Below, piece after piece: positions 1 to 14,200 of a stretch of DNA of 64,000 nt. The notes beneath the pieces are model-generated. The model saw only the letters and a program-made list of their open reading frames with translations. It made no database searches and was not told the origin of the DNA. Every line of letters begins with the position of its first letter. Position 1 is the first letter of the stretch. Made by a program: the position numbers and the translations under genes. The DNA comes from Rotaria sp. Silwood1 (Eukaryota > Rotifera > Eurotatoria > Philodinida > Philodinidae): assembly GCA_905250075.1 (NCBI GenBank), contig CAJNOP010000290.1, positions 62,001-126,000 on the forward strand, in the 5' to 3' direction.

Positions 1-1632
1 ACTTTTCTAGAGCAATTATTAACTTTTTTTCTTTTTGAGTATTAAATGAAAACCATTTGCTTAGAATGTGTCAATTTCTCCTTGTGAAAAAAAAACAGAT
101 TATTCAAGTACATTCATAAAATTAGAATAGTGCAATTTCAACTCAAGGCTAATATTCTATTTTTTACAGTAAAAAAACCTTCCATGCATTGTGATATGAT
201 TCTATAGGAACAGAACAAGGTCAGTTAATTGATTTTTTTACCGGCTTCCGCCATATGTATGTTTTCCGGCTATTCATATAGCTAAATATGACATTCATTC
301 GAGCTTATAGTTCATAGAATATGAAGTCGTATAGTAAAATCAAATATAGTACTTAAGATTAAGCACCATTGTATTAATCAATCGGCTCATATACTATGTA
401 TGGTCTAAAGAGAAATCGATTATTGTCATATTATTGAAAGATACTTATAGAACAATCATTTACTAAATGAACATCTCTTGAGTATTTCCAATATAGAATA
501 TGAAAATAAGTGAAGAAAATTGATGAGAAGAATCCATATTGTATTATGTAAATATCAGCGATTTATCATAAAATATTAGCAATGATAATCGGTCTACATT
601 AACTGATCATATCTGGTTAATATTAATCGACATTGAAACTAAGCAGAAAAATCTCGAATAACAAGAAAACGTTTCTAAGAAACTGTAGATACTCTGAAAA
701 GATTTCAGACTAATAACTTATTATTGTCGAGATACTGTATTTTTTATCGGAATGCCGTGATTCTCTTCAGGAACACTAGAAATATTAGTTTCAAATTTCG
801 ACGTGACACTTTACATAGAGATAGATAGGCTTTTAATGAGAATAGTTTATTATAGAAGTTTCAGATTTTTTGATTGCTTCTATTATAAGATACAAGTATA
901 GGAAAAGCATGTTTTCACGCCGCTCATACACAATGGCAAAATCCGATGTTCTTATTTTAAAATAGGCGTAATCATAAAAGTTGAAACTTACACAATAAAC
1001 TATGTCCGTTAAAACCTGTCTATATGCAACGCTTCAAGTCGAACTTCGAAGCTCAGTGTTTCTGAAGGAGTTCACAGTATTCTGATAAAAAATACATTTC
1101 TAAATCCTATATGATTTACATAGTATCCAATCAAAAACGACCTGATATTTAGAAATATTCCTTTGTAAAAAACCAAAAAACTGGACTCTATTATTTGATT
1201 ATGTGTAAAATTTTCATTGACGTCACGTTCGTTTTTCATTTGTTTATAATATATTTTTGTTTGATTATACACAAACTTAGAAGCGTCGCTCAGCACTGAG
1301 AGCAGGAAGGTATCACGCTCTACGCACTCCTCTACAAATCAGCACTCATATTTTGTTTAACACCTACTTCATTGTAAGAATCAGTAAATATGAAAAACAG
1401 AGAACGACATGTTCAAAACATGCTTAATCATCATCGGTTTTATTTTGACGATCTCAACTGAAAGATCAATTAACAATACTTTACAAAAGGTTACCATTTA
1501 CATCACTTGTAACTTTTAAAACTGGTAACCATCGATAAAAATGTGTTTGTCACATTTGATTACTTACAACATTGAGTAGTCACATAGATAAATTGAATAA
1601 ACAGAATTTTTATAGATAAAAGATAATATAAA
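1..1632. other. Upstream intergenic DNA, no gene seen
   Basis: AT-rich sequence with frequent stops in every frame and poly-A/poly-T runs. I see no exon chain, RNA gene or clear repeat. An open stretch on the minus strand near 1072-1296 has biased low-complexity composition and no recognisable domain. Confidence 0.6.
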
Positions 1633-1866
1633 ATGTCAGGTGCATATAATGAAAATTCTCTGTGTGATAAAGAAGATACACAACAGTCTCCCCTTTATGT
1701 CCGAAATCATCTGAACATTCTAATTGCACAGAGGTCAGTAGTTGTCTATTGATTTATAACTCATTTTAGAGGTGTTAACTACGTTCACTACAGGTTTCGA
1801 CATCTGTCATGTCGTAACAATGCGTTTATTCTCTTTTATTGTATTTTAACGAAACAAACAAAAACC
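1633..1866 (+). CDS. Possible small two-exon reading frame, unrecognised
   Basis: An ATG at 1633 opens a frame (MSGAYNENSLCDKEDTQQS...) to 1733, where an AG/GTCAGT donor lies. Acceptors at 1769 or 1793 (a 60-bp intron, the usual size here) both continue one frame rich in Arg, Phe and Cys, ending at a TGA about 25 codons on. No family is recognised. The predicted product is only about 55-65 aa. It could be a small gene, a fragment of an upstream gene, or chance; the splice signals and the even codon use are the only support. Confidence 0.18.
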
Positions 1867-2203
1867 TGACTATATGACTGATGAAAAAAGAAAAAAAAAA
1901 AAAAGGACTCGTAAAAGGAGTAAGAATCAAATTTCACTATAAATTTTCATCTTCGATTTTTTTTTCTCTCTCCTACTATATAACAACGACAAAAGTTCGC
2001 ATGGCCTATATTTCTTTTATATAGCGAAAAATTATCTCCAACTATTTACTCAAGGTTATATCATAGCGATTATATTTTTTTTTTCCTGTTGTTTTTCTTT
2101 CGTTTGAAGAACAAATAGGATTGCAGGCGTTAAAAAAAAAAAAGAACATAAAATGTGTTTTTGTCGTCAAACACACCAATTTCATTATACAAAAAAAAAC
2201 TTT

Positions 2204-2207
2204 TTAG
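2204..2207 (+). promoter_or_regulatory. Candidate 5' splice-leader/5'UTR acceptor
   Basis: A pyrimidine-rich TTTTTAG lies 23 bp before the TOGARAM1-like start codon, after poly-A/poly-T sequence. Bdelloids are known to use spliced-leader trans-splicing, so this may be a trans-splice acceptor; an ordinary 5'UTR intron end is equally possible. A short out-of-frame ATG at 2215 sits between it and the chosen start. Confidence 0.3.
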
Positions 2208-2230
2208 ATCATTCATGGTGATCGTTATCA

Positions 2231-5200
2231 ATGGCTCTTACTTCATCATTTCATACAACATCAACTGGTTCCGGTTCATCATCATCAAATACATTTCTCT
2301 TGCCTAAAACTGATATAAGTATAGCTGATAATCAACTAATTGATATACTTTTACATGGTCAAAATAATGAACATAAAATTCAAATAGTTAATCGTTGGTG
2401 TAAAAATTCTCGACGTAATCGTTTATCAACTATACTTGATGTTTCACAAAGACATGATGTATTATCATCTCTAGTAGATACTCTTCAACAAACAACAAAT
2501 ATTGAATATCAATATAATTGTTTAACATTATTATCTGAACTTCAAACAAATATTCATCAATATGATCAACGTATTTATCTACCAGGTTAATTTAATATTA
2601 ATTGAAGAGACAATAAAAATTCATTGTTTTCTCTTTTCTTTTGTTTTTTGTAGCAATTATTCAATGTTTTTCATCAACATCAAATGATGTACAATTATTA
2701 GCTGGACAATTAGTAGTCAAACAAATTCGTATAACACAAGATATTCCAACATATTTATTTCTTTATACACAAGATGGTTTAAAATCTTCAAATATAAGAT
2801 TACGTATTAAATCAATTCAATTATTAAATGAATTATTAACAACTATACATCAATATGAAAATTTATCACCTATATTTGAAATACTTCTTCAATATTTACA
2901 AGATAATACATTTCGTTCAACATATAATGATATTCTTATTAATTCAATACAACATATAAAACATATATTAGGTTCAGATTTATTAAATAATTATCTTGAA
3001 AAATATTCATCAACATTAAGACGAACATATTACACATATATATCACAAAAAGAAGATGAATTACAAATAACTAACATTGATACTGATCTAGATGATGATG
3101 ATGAAACACCACGTGCATCAATACAAGCATCACAAATAAAAGATTCAAAAGATAAAAATACACATTTTCATACAGGTATATTTATTTAATCATAAAGATG
3201 ATTTAAATTAGAAATAAAAAAATGTAGAAACAAAACATTTTTAACTATTTTTCTCAAAATGTAATTAGTTGATATTATTTCCTAATATCTATATTCTATC
3301 AAAAACATCTTGAAAAGAACTTTATCGGATAGAAAAGCTTCAAAGTGTAGAACAGCATTTTAAGCCTAGCCGTACGATAAATATCGTTCGTGATTGCCAA
3401 AAGTACTTCTTTTCGAAATATTTTACATAACTCTTCTTTATTCTATTATTATTATTTAGGAACTACTACTAATGTTCGTTTATATGGAAATAATCATGTT
3501 GATAATTCTCCTAATATATTTGCTATACGAAAACTTCCTGTTACAACACAATCATCAATTCCAACACCTATAACAAATGAAAATTCAGATTTTGATTCAA
3601 TTATTGAATTAATGCGTTCAAAATGGTTATCAGCTAATGATACAAATCGTTTAACTTATCTTGATCATTTTAAACAAGCATGTGATAAAACTTTACATTC
3701 AATACGTTCACAATATTTATCAACAACACATAATACACAATTTCATCAAGTATTATATACATTTTTAACAACTATACTTGATCTTTTATCATATATAACA
3801 TCATCAAATCTTGATTTACCAATTAAAATAAAACTTGTTTTATGTACATGTCTTGGTTGGCTTATAAAACATGCACAAATTAGTTATTGTAAAAGAAATT
3901 ATAAAACAATTTGTACAATATTTAAAAATATTCTTCTTAATGGACAATCGAATAATCGACAATTAGCAGTAAGTTAGTTTTTTTATTTTTCTTCTGACAT
4001 TTCAATTTAATCATATTCAAACAATGAAAAAAAAAAGATATATTAGATATTTAAATATTTTCTTCAAGCATATAGAAACCAATCAACTGATTTATTTTTC
4101 AAATAGATGACATAATTATGTTTGTTTGACTTTTTTAAATATCAAAATAAACAGTATAATATTCAATACGTTGTCGAGTCATTTTTTTTGTGCATACAAT
4201 TAATTTCATTTGTATTGTTTTTTTTTTTTTTTAATGTCTCATAACTATTATTTGTTTGATTTTCAATAGAAATTAAGTGTAAGTCTTATATTATTACTTG
4301 AAAATTTTGTTCAACCTCAACTTATTCTTAATGAATTAATTGATGATAATTTTGAACGTTATAATTATCGTATTCAACTTGAAATGCTTGCTATTTTAAC
4401 AGCAACATTATTAAAATATCGTCAACATCATTATGATAATTTAACTAAACTTTCAAAATATCTTCTACCTATGTTAATATCAAATCGTCGTGAATTACGT
4501 CATGGAGCTATTGAATGTTTTACTGTTATATGTAGTTATTTTAATACATATAAACCACTAACATTATCTATATTTGAAACAAATCAATCAATAAAACTTA
4601 TTTTAACATTAGTAGAAAATTTATCATATGAAGCATTAAATGCATTACGTTTTCGTTTACAACGTAATTCACTTCCATCATTAACTGATGAAGGTAATAT
4701 AACACCTGGTTTAGTATGTGATCCAACAACAATGAATGATCTTGATGCTAAATTTATATTACTTGTCAATAATACAACATCAACACTACAACCACCACCA
4801 ACAACAGCAACATCTGTTGAACCAGCATCAACAAAAGCGACATCGACAAATAATAAATTACTTCAATTAGCTATGCCTTTTGCTGAAACAACGACAAAAA
4901 CAAATATAAATGATGCTGTAAGTTTAATTTTTCATTATCATCATATGTATTTTGTATTTTTTAAACTTTAATAATTTCTAACAGAACTGGATGCCCTCTT
5001 TCCCCTCCCTCCTCTCAAAAAACCAACAAGAAAGTTCTTGACAATTGAATTTAGTTTTTTTTTTAAATATTACTCTTGAATAATACAAGATACCTTTTAT
5101 TTTTTTTTTCCATTCATAGTTTACTTAAGTGATTAAATGTTTATCAAGAGTTTTCATATAAAAACAATCAAATCAGTTTGGTTTGACTTTAGGATTTTTT

Positions 5201-8200
5201 TTTCTATCATAAAAAGATCTTAAAGATCCTATATAAACACTTAGAGTTTTTTTTTTCTTTTTTCTTCTTATGATTATTCGAGAAAAAATATTGTAGCAAT
5301 TGTGAATATATTGATTTAAACATTAGTTATTTTAATAGTAAAAACGAAATTTATATAAGGAATCAAAGTATGTCAATCGATTCATTATTATTTTAAGAAA
5401 CACAACATATTAATTAATGTACATTCTTTACACATATTCGAAGTGTTTTTCTTTTCTTTTTTATTTGTACTGCTTGTCTTCTTTTCGTAAAAAAAAAAAA
5501 AACAACCACAATATGACTACTATCCTCATCAATAACTGAAAGTAGAAAAGAAAAAGAAAAGGTAATAAAGAATGACGACAATACTGATCGAGATTGATGT
5601 ATGTGAAAGCGCATGAGAAATGATGATTGAAACCTTTGCTTTACTGCTATTGTTAAAACGAGTGAGACATACACGCATGCATTTTGTTAAATGAACGAGT
5701 ATGTGTAACAAGAAGAACAAGAAAAAAAAAAAAGAAAAATTAACGACCATCATCACCACCACCACCTTACGACTTCTTTTATGTCTTCGTCGTGGCAACT
5801 ATTGCAGCTAGGAAACTTGACTTGACGTGGGTGTGTGTGTGTTTGATGAAAGATGTTCATGTTAGATGATGAAGATCTCTTTTACTGGCTTAGTCGACCT
5901 ACGTTCTTGGTAAGCCGGATATAGAGAGAACAAAAAAATGTGGAAGAAATAAAAACATGAAGAAAAGAATATCACTTCATTTCTTCGTTTTATTGAAGAT
6001 TTCTTATACTCATACGTGCATTTCAAATGAGCTAAAAGCATACGAGTCATCTTTATCGTTAGTATGCATGCACGTATTTCAGCAACTTTTGTAAGTTTTC
6101 TAACGTTTATTTAGAATAGATTTTGAAAGAAAAAAGTTCTTAGTCATATTTATATAAGCATCAAAAGTATATACGAATGTCTATATCAATGAAATTTGAT
6201 ATTCTTTTGTTCGTTTTTATTTCTTTGCCTTTAATTATTAGATTATTCTGTAGTTGAATTTCAAGACATTGTCAATGATGTATGCTTTATCAGCATATGA
6301 AAAATAATGAGTTTTAACTATCAGGAAATCCTAAACTAGATAAGAGAAGTGAATTACAAAAAGAACTACGCAAAAATGAATATTCTTATTTCACATCAAG
6401 AGTTTTATCATGAATATTATCTGATGTATTTTGTTTGAATGATTCTTAAAAGAAAAAAGGCTTTTTCCCTAATGAAAATGTTGTGCAGTGAAAAAAAAAT
6501 TAGTGACTATAATTATTAATCCAATATATAAAAATAGCAAGAATGCCTACAGTGTTGAATAAAATTTTGGTTTTAAGGAATAAATTTTTTTTTTTTATTA
6601 AATATTTCAAAACTTGTTTGTTTCTTTTTTGACATTTCTCTTTAATACTAGAACATAATCATGACCTTTGATTCTATTCTATTTCGGTTAACAAAAGAGG
6701 AGTATGTCTTGCTTTTTCTTTCGCATTCAATTATTCATCATTAAGCATTAGAGTGTCAACATATCCGCTATTACAGATTATTATAAAGAAAAAAAAGGAT
6801 ATTCTAAAGAAGATAGGCTTCTCTTCTATCCAATCTTTAATTACTTTTTTTTGTAGTTTTACACCAAAAAAAAAAACATCATAATTAATTTATTAATTAA
6901 AGGAATATATAAAATTAGAAAGTCATAAAATAGATTTGTAGAATAATGAGACAAGAAGAATTTTATTGGCTGAACATTTTTTTTTATTACTAGAAAGTAA
7001 AAGTTCTAAGTCTAATTATTTTGTTCTATATTTGATATAGAATAATAAGCAAAACTTTTTCTTTTTTCTCATCAAACATGCATGTCATTGATGATAGTTA
7101 TTATTATCTATCTTTTAATATGATTATTTCACTTCAATAATCCATATGAATGTAGATAAAAAAAATATATTAATTAAAAATTCTAAAGAAACTGATTCGT
7201 TGAATATACTTATATTATATTAAACGTATAATAGAAATTATAAATGTGTACCCGGGAACTTATGTGTAAAACTTTGAATAGAAATGATTTATTTTTTTCG
7301 ATTAGACTTAATAAAATATTTATATTAAATTTTTATTAATAGGTAATGCGCAATCATGATATGCCTCCATTGAAACCACCTGGTGTTGATCTTGACTTAC
7401 ATCGATTTACCAGTACTAATCATCGTTATGAAACACCAATAAATCGTAAGTTTTCATGTTATACAATTAACTTCGCTTTTTTTTGTTCTCTTAATCAAAC
7501 TTGTTCTTTACTGTATTTTTGTTTGTTCGTTTTTTTGACCTGATTCATTTGTTTTGTTTTTTTGTTTCTGTTTATCACTTATTGCACATCAGGTCAGCAT
7601 CAGCACCAAATGTTATATTCTAACAAACGAATGACTTTGCTGACGAAACGTCAAGCATCAACCGGTAGTATAGAAAACGAATTGTAGATTTTCTTTTTCC
7701 CTGTTTTTTTCTTCTGCTTATTTTTATTCACATCTCATCAGCATTACGACTAACTGAGTGCGAACTTCTACTTTTTTAATCTTACTTTCTCTGTAATGAA
7801 TATTATAACAATGGAAACAACATGTTAATACATTCTAGACATCCTGCTGATTCGAATTTTTTTTGTACTTATTAATAATGAGTCCAACCATCAGCTTTAA
7901 ATTTATAGAAAAGAAAAGTGGAACACAGAGAAAAAGAAGTAATATGCGAGATTGATAGGATCGACGTGTTTTTTAATTAACTTTTTTTTTTTTGATTTTT
8001 TTCAAATAGTTTTTTTCTTTACGTATGTATGATGATGAGTGCAAATGTATTAGATATGCGTATATAAATAAGTTTTTTTCTTTTTAAAATCTAGTTACTC
8101 TTTCCTGTTTTGACATACATTTTATACGAAAAGAGAGTAGGCAAGGTGTAAATTAGTCGACAATAGTTGATCATTAAATTAACAAGAAAAAGAAAAAGAT

Positions 8201-11200
8201 TTTATTTTATTGTTTTTCTTAGCAACAGTTGTTACTACTCACACACCCGGTGGACCAACGTTGGATTTAACAATAACTGGAAATAATAATTATCGTCCAT
8301 TAACATTTACTGAAAAAGTATTTACAGAGGAATGGGCAAAAAAATTATCAACAAATAAAAATCATTCAAATGAACCAATTATAACTAGTCAACATCAAGG
8401 TTTGTATTCGAAAAAAGAAAAAAAAAACACAAGAAGATTCAGTTTAATTAAATTCATTCTATTATGTGAAAGATGTCAGAAAAGTTTTTTTATAATTGGT
8501 GAAATAGAAAAATGATAAGAGTATAAATTTACACTCTATGCACTTCTATCACATGTCTAAGGATGATTTTTATAGATATTACAATTATAATCATGAATCT
8601 TCTTTTATTAATACTCTATGAGGCATCGATTTCATATAATCTTGACGTATCAGTTTTTAAGACGATTAACTAGACAGAAAAAAAAAATTCATGACAATAA
8701 CCTAAGAACATTTTTTTTTCTTATAAAGAATTTAATGAGCATTTTAACAACTTTTTTTTTGTATTGTAATTAATAAACAATTAAAACAAAAAAAAAACTA
8801 TTTTACGTAGGCTTTTTTTGCTATATAGAATTCATAATTTAACATATCATTTTTTTTCTAAATAATACTATTGTATAGAAACTAATTATAACAATACACT
8901 TCAATTTCGTCCATCTATACCACGTCGTCCATCACTAAGTCGATTTCCAATAGCACATAATCTCTTAGCTACATCACAAATTCGTAATTATCAAGAACAA
9001 CAACAACAACAAGTTCAATCAAAACGTCAATTTGATTCTGAAATTGATCATGATGAAGGTATCGATAGTGCAATAGAATCACGTTCTCTATCGATTAATA
9101 CATTAGACGATAGTAGTGTACCTGAGGTAAATAAAATTAACAATGAATTAAAAGAATTTAGAAAATAAAATTTTCATTTAGAACGATCATAAACAATCAA
9201 AAAAACCTGTGCGATCAGTACATAGTAGTTCAACACGACGTAAAATCGAACGATTATTTAGTAACGGTAGTGATCAAGAGTCAACACCAACACGAACTTT
9301 AACACCTGAAAATAGCAATGAAAGTGGAGTTTATTCACAATTAGGACGTGAAATTGAAAACGATACTAACGGAAGTACAAGGTACAATTAAATCAGAACA
9401 AAATCATAATTAATATGTGATTTATTTCGACTTTTTCCTTTTTGCTTTTCGCTAGATCTACCCAATCAATTGGTAAAGATCAATTATTTTCAACCAAACC
9501 ACGTTTAGCACGTTCTGGTTCAAAAACTAAACTTGATAAATCTCAATTACCACCAACAGATCCATCATTATCATCTCGACAAACACATGATTATAATTCA
9601 AATGGTAAAAATACAAATCATACAACGAATACAAATGTTGAAATAATTGGTAAAAATCATATAGATACAAATATGTCTTTAAAACAATTTTCAATTAAAA
9701 TTATAGGTGATAATAAACCATCAACTGAAAATAAATCTCGAACAAAAATTACTAAAGGTAATTAGATAAAAGAAAAAAAAATCGAATAAAATTAATTTTT
9801 AATCTTTATCAAAACTTAATCCGAAGATTTCTCAAACTTAATTCATGCAAACGAAGAAGCCATAATTTTTTTCTAAGAGAACACATGAAAAATTTTCAAC
9901 TCTTCTATAGACCATGAAAGCAGAGAAGAACACTAGACTCAAAAATAAACTAAGAATAGTTTCAGCTTCTGCCTGTTGGACTCACTCAATTCATTCGAAT
10001 CACATTGATAGATGTTATTTGTTTTAAATGATGACTACAAAGAAATATCGAGAGTTGAGCTACAGTAACATATTAGCGAGTTATCTATTTTTGTTATGCA
10101 GGCTGTCTATGCTTGATTAGTGAATCTAAAAAAAAAACATCACAGAGGGCGTTGTCGTAATGTTTTAGTAATAAGCCTTTCAAAAAAAGAAACATCAAAA
10201 GAAAAAAAAAGGCTTCATCATCATGAGACCAATTGTTTTAGCTAAAAATTACAAATGACAGCATTTTGTTTACAGCGAAAAAATTAATTTCCACATGTAT
10301 GATTTTGTTTTTGAATAGTTCTAATGAAAAGAATTCTTACGGATGAACGTATCAGTATGGCTTTCTATTCTTGTATAAAGTCGTCACGACCGAACTAAAT
10401 CAAATAGAAAATTTTTTAGTTAAATTGAAGATTCATCTTTCTTCCAATATTGTAAGTTTTGATCTATTTGTTAAATTAAATAACTCAATCGAAATGTATT
10501 ACTTTTGGACAGTCTAATTAGATCAATACATAGAGTGTTTTAAATATTTTATGAAAATACAAGAAAAAAAAAGTCGATAAGAATACCATAGAAAATAATT
10601 AGAATGAATCCTATTGATTTAAAATATGTCATCAATCATGATAAGAAAAAAGAAGACACTTGGATTACATTTCAATGGTTTCTTTTCTTTAGAAAAACAA
10701 CATTATTAAAAGCTTCGTTTTCTTTCTCTCTTTTATTCATTCTAATTGATATTCGCAGAAAAATCTGATAAGATCATTGATAGATAAGTGTGTCATTAAA
10801 ATAAAATTTTTCGCATTATTGAATTTGATATTAACAAACACGTTACATTGACACGTGAAAAAGGCTCAACTTGTTTACATGTTTTACTAAAAAATCTTAA
10901 CAATTACATTTTAGAAAAAGATTTTTTTAATTCTTTTCAAATATTTTAGACCGTTCAACCATGAACTCAGGTTCTTTTTTTTCACTGGTTGTACTTCATA
11001 AAATAATCATATATATTTAAACCAAGTATTCCAATGAATACTTTTTAGGCGTTAAAAACTTTTAAAAAAATTAATATTTCGCCTCGCACATATTTATAAT
11101 ATGTCGTCTTCTTTTTTCTTTCTCATATCTAGCTTCTGTCATTAACGGTCCTTTGAATACAACAATGCATACAAACATTCACCTTAACAACGGTTCTCAT

Positions 11201-14200
11201 CTTGATGATGAACAAGATATTGGAGTTATTGGTAAAGGTAAGATCAATAGAATTTCATTTAAATTATAATGATGATAGTTTATTAACGTATAGCTGTTAA
11301 TATTCCATTACGTACACGTGCTGAAACAGATTTAACTAAAATACAAAATACAAATACAATAAATAATAATTTAAATAAACCAAACGATAATGTTGATATG
11401 ATATCTGATGAATATGATAGTGATTCAAAAGAAAATGAACATGTAAGTTTATTCTTTGAACTGAAGAATTTCTTTTATTACAGATGTCTGTTGAATTATC
11501 ATAAATACCTTGAAAGACTTACGAGAGAACTTCTCGAATTTTAATTTCCAAATTTGAGATCATAATAAGTCGATAGAGAAGCCTCGATAATACTAGAAAA
11601 ATCTTAAAACAATTTGTGTCCATGGACTTCTGAAGTTGAGTTATGATCGTTTCACTAAATTTTTGACCTGTAATTCTATTATTGTCAAGTAAACTCACTT
11701 TCGAAACATGCGACTATTTGTTGAAAATTCAATATTCCTAGATTGTAATTACATTATTTGATTTTTCACTAAGTATCTAAAAATGGATCACAAACTCAGT
11801 AAAACGATCATAATTCGACTCCAGAGGTTCATAGATACAAGCTTTTTTTAAACTTTTTCTGGTTATATCAAGACCTCCATGTGAACCAATGTGAGTTCAA
11901 ACGATGGATTACAATTAGGATAGTTTATTCGTTAGTCTTATAAATGTTTGCTATGTCGTCTGATTATTGAAAAACTAGAGTTATCGGCGTGATATAATAG
12001 AAGTTGTCATTGAGAGCATTTCCATCTACGAACGCTTCAAAGTCAAATAATATTTAAAAAAACTGAATAGTACGCTTTGTAGAGAATACTTTAGACTACA
12101 AAATTTCTATGCAAAAACGTTTTCTGAACATCCTTTTATGTCTTAAAACATTTAATGTATTTGTTTTTAGCAACGAAAGTGAAATAAAATAAAAATTCTC
12201 GTTTTGAGACGTCAGCACATCTCTGGAGAACCGATTTTTAAGGGTACAATCTTTCAGAGTCTGATATCGTTGCAAATTTCACCATACATATAGTTTATAG
12301 AGTAAAGCGTATTTTAAAATTTTTGAACTTTTTCATTATAAAAATTAGAGAGCTATTTTGCTAATGATTTTTTAACTAATTAACTAATACAGTTTAATTA
12401 TACATATGTAAATTAAAAGAGCTAATATTTTAACATATATTCATGATTCTTTTGTTTTTTTTAATTTTCATTTAGTTTGTTGATATGGGTCAATCTTTAT
12501 CAGCTTCATTTCGCTTACGTGTTCAACAAAAAACTCAAGAAAAAATGGAACAAAAAGAACGTCGTCGACAAGATCGAGAATTTCGCCGTCGTCAATTACA
12601 ACTTCAACAATTAAATAATAGTATAAATCCTATTGACAATATTTATGATACTGATCTTCCAACATCATCAACATCAACAAGTCGTTATTCATCTCAACCT
12701 GATCTTTCATCCAATGGTAATGATTTACCACCAACACCTCGACGTCAAATTGATTCAAATATAAGTTCAATATTACCGAATGTTCTTTCACAACAACGTT
12801 TTCGTGTATATAAAAATTCGTAAGTATAAAAGAAAAAATATTTCATATGAATATAAATGCAAAAAATAAATATTCAATTTTTCAAGTATGGCTCGATCTC
12901 AAACATTTAATAATCGACATGATCTATCAACAACAGATCAACGTATTGCATTTAATCGACCATTATCTGAAGATCGAATAACTGATCAATTAAGAAATCC
13001 TGATAGTGTTTATAGAGAAGCTATGGAATCTGTTTCAAGTGATGATTGGGAACGTAAATGTTCTGGTCTTAGTTTACTTCAACGTCTTATTGCACAATAT
13101 CCTGATATAATAACACAAAATTTACATCAAGTTGTTTTAGTACTTATTCAAGAAGTAAAAAATCTTCGATCACAAGTTGCACGTTTTGCATTATCAACAT
13201 TTTCTGATATGTTTAAACATTTAAAACGAAATATGGATATTGAACTTGATATAACAATTAAAGCTATTATGCAAAAAAGTGGAGAAAGTAATGAATTTTT
13301 TAGGTTTGTAATTTATTCTAAGAAAAAATATACTGGTTTTATATAGATAAAAAAAAAATTTGTTTGTTTATTTGAAATTTTTAGAACCGATGTAGAAAAG
13401 TGCCTTCAAACTATGATTGAAAATGTTACACTTCAAAAAGCATTACAAGCACTCATAGCCGGTGGAGCAAGGTAATTAAAAAAAACATAGAAAATTTCTT
13501 CTTCTTTTCTTAATATATTTGCCCAATTTCCGAAACGGAAATAACTTCAAGATTTTCATGGATTGAAAACACCAATATTTTGCGTTGGATATGTAAACAG
13601 AACAATGTTATATAGAGGTCGTTGAGTTTTCTCAGCATGTCATTAAAAATACTTTGGTCACGTTTCAAGATCGAGTTCAAGTCACTTTTTAAATAGTAGA
13701 ATTCACTCGTTTGTATGAAGATTGAAAGAGTCTGCCGATGAAAATCCTCCTACTGATAACTTGCTTTTTTTGAGCCGAGACTATGTGCATGATGTAGAAT
13801 CTATGAAAATCCTGAAGAGAATTCGTGCTTTTAGCTCATAGCTTCGAAGATATTGATAGAGACAGGTCTTAATAAGAATAATCTTAATTGAATGTTTCAG
13901 ATCTGGTCGTTATTTCTATCCTAAGATACAACTATGACAATAGCGTGTTTTTTAAATCATTCATACTAATCAGAAAATTTAATGATCTTATTTCAGGATA
14001 GAAATAAATCAAAAAAACAATATACTCTCTTCAAGATCTGTTTCTATGCAGAGTTTCAATTCGAAAGTCAATTTTTTCTAGCATTCCTGAGGGAAACTGC
14101 GACATTCATTTGAAAAAAAAAACGTCAAAGTATAATATCTTTGCAGCAATTAGCTAACAATGTCAATTCTTTTCATAGTACTCATAATTCATTTAGATCT

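Noticed and set aside
5414..6050. Minus-strand frames rich in Phe, Ser and Lys inside a TOGARAM1 intron
   Set aside because: They overlap each other in different frames, are low-complexity, and lie within a well-bounded intron.
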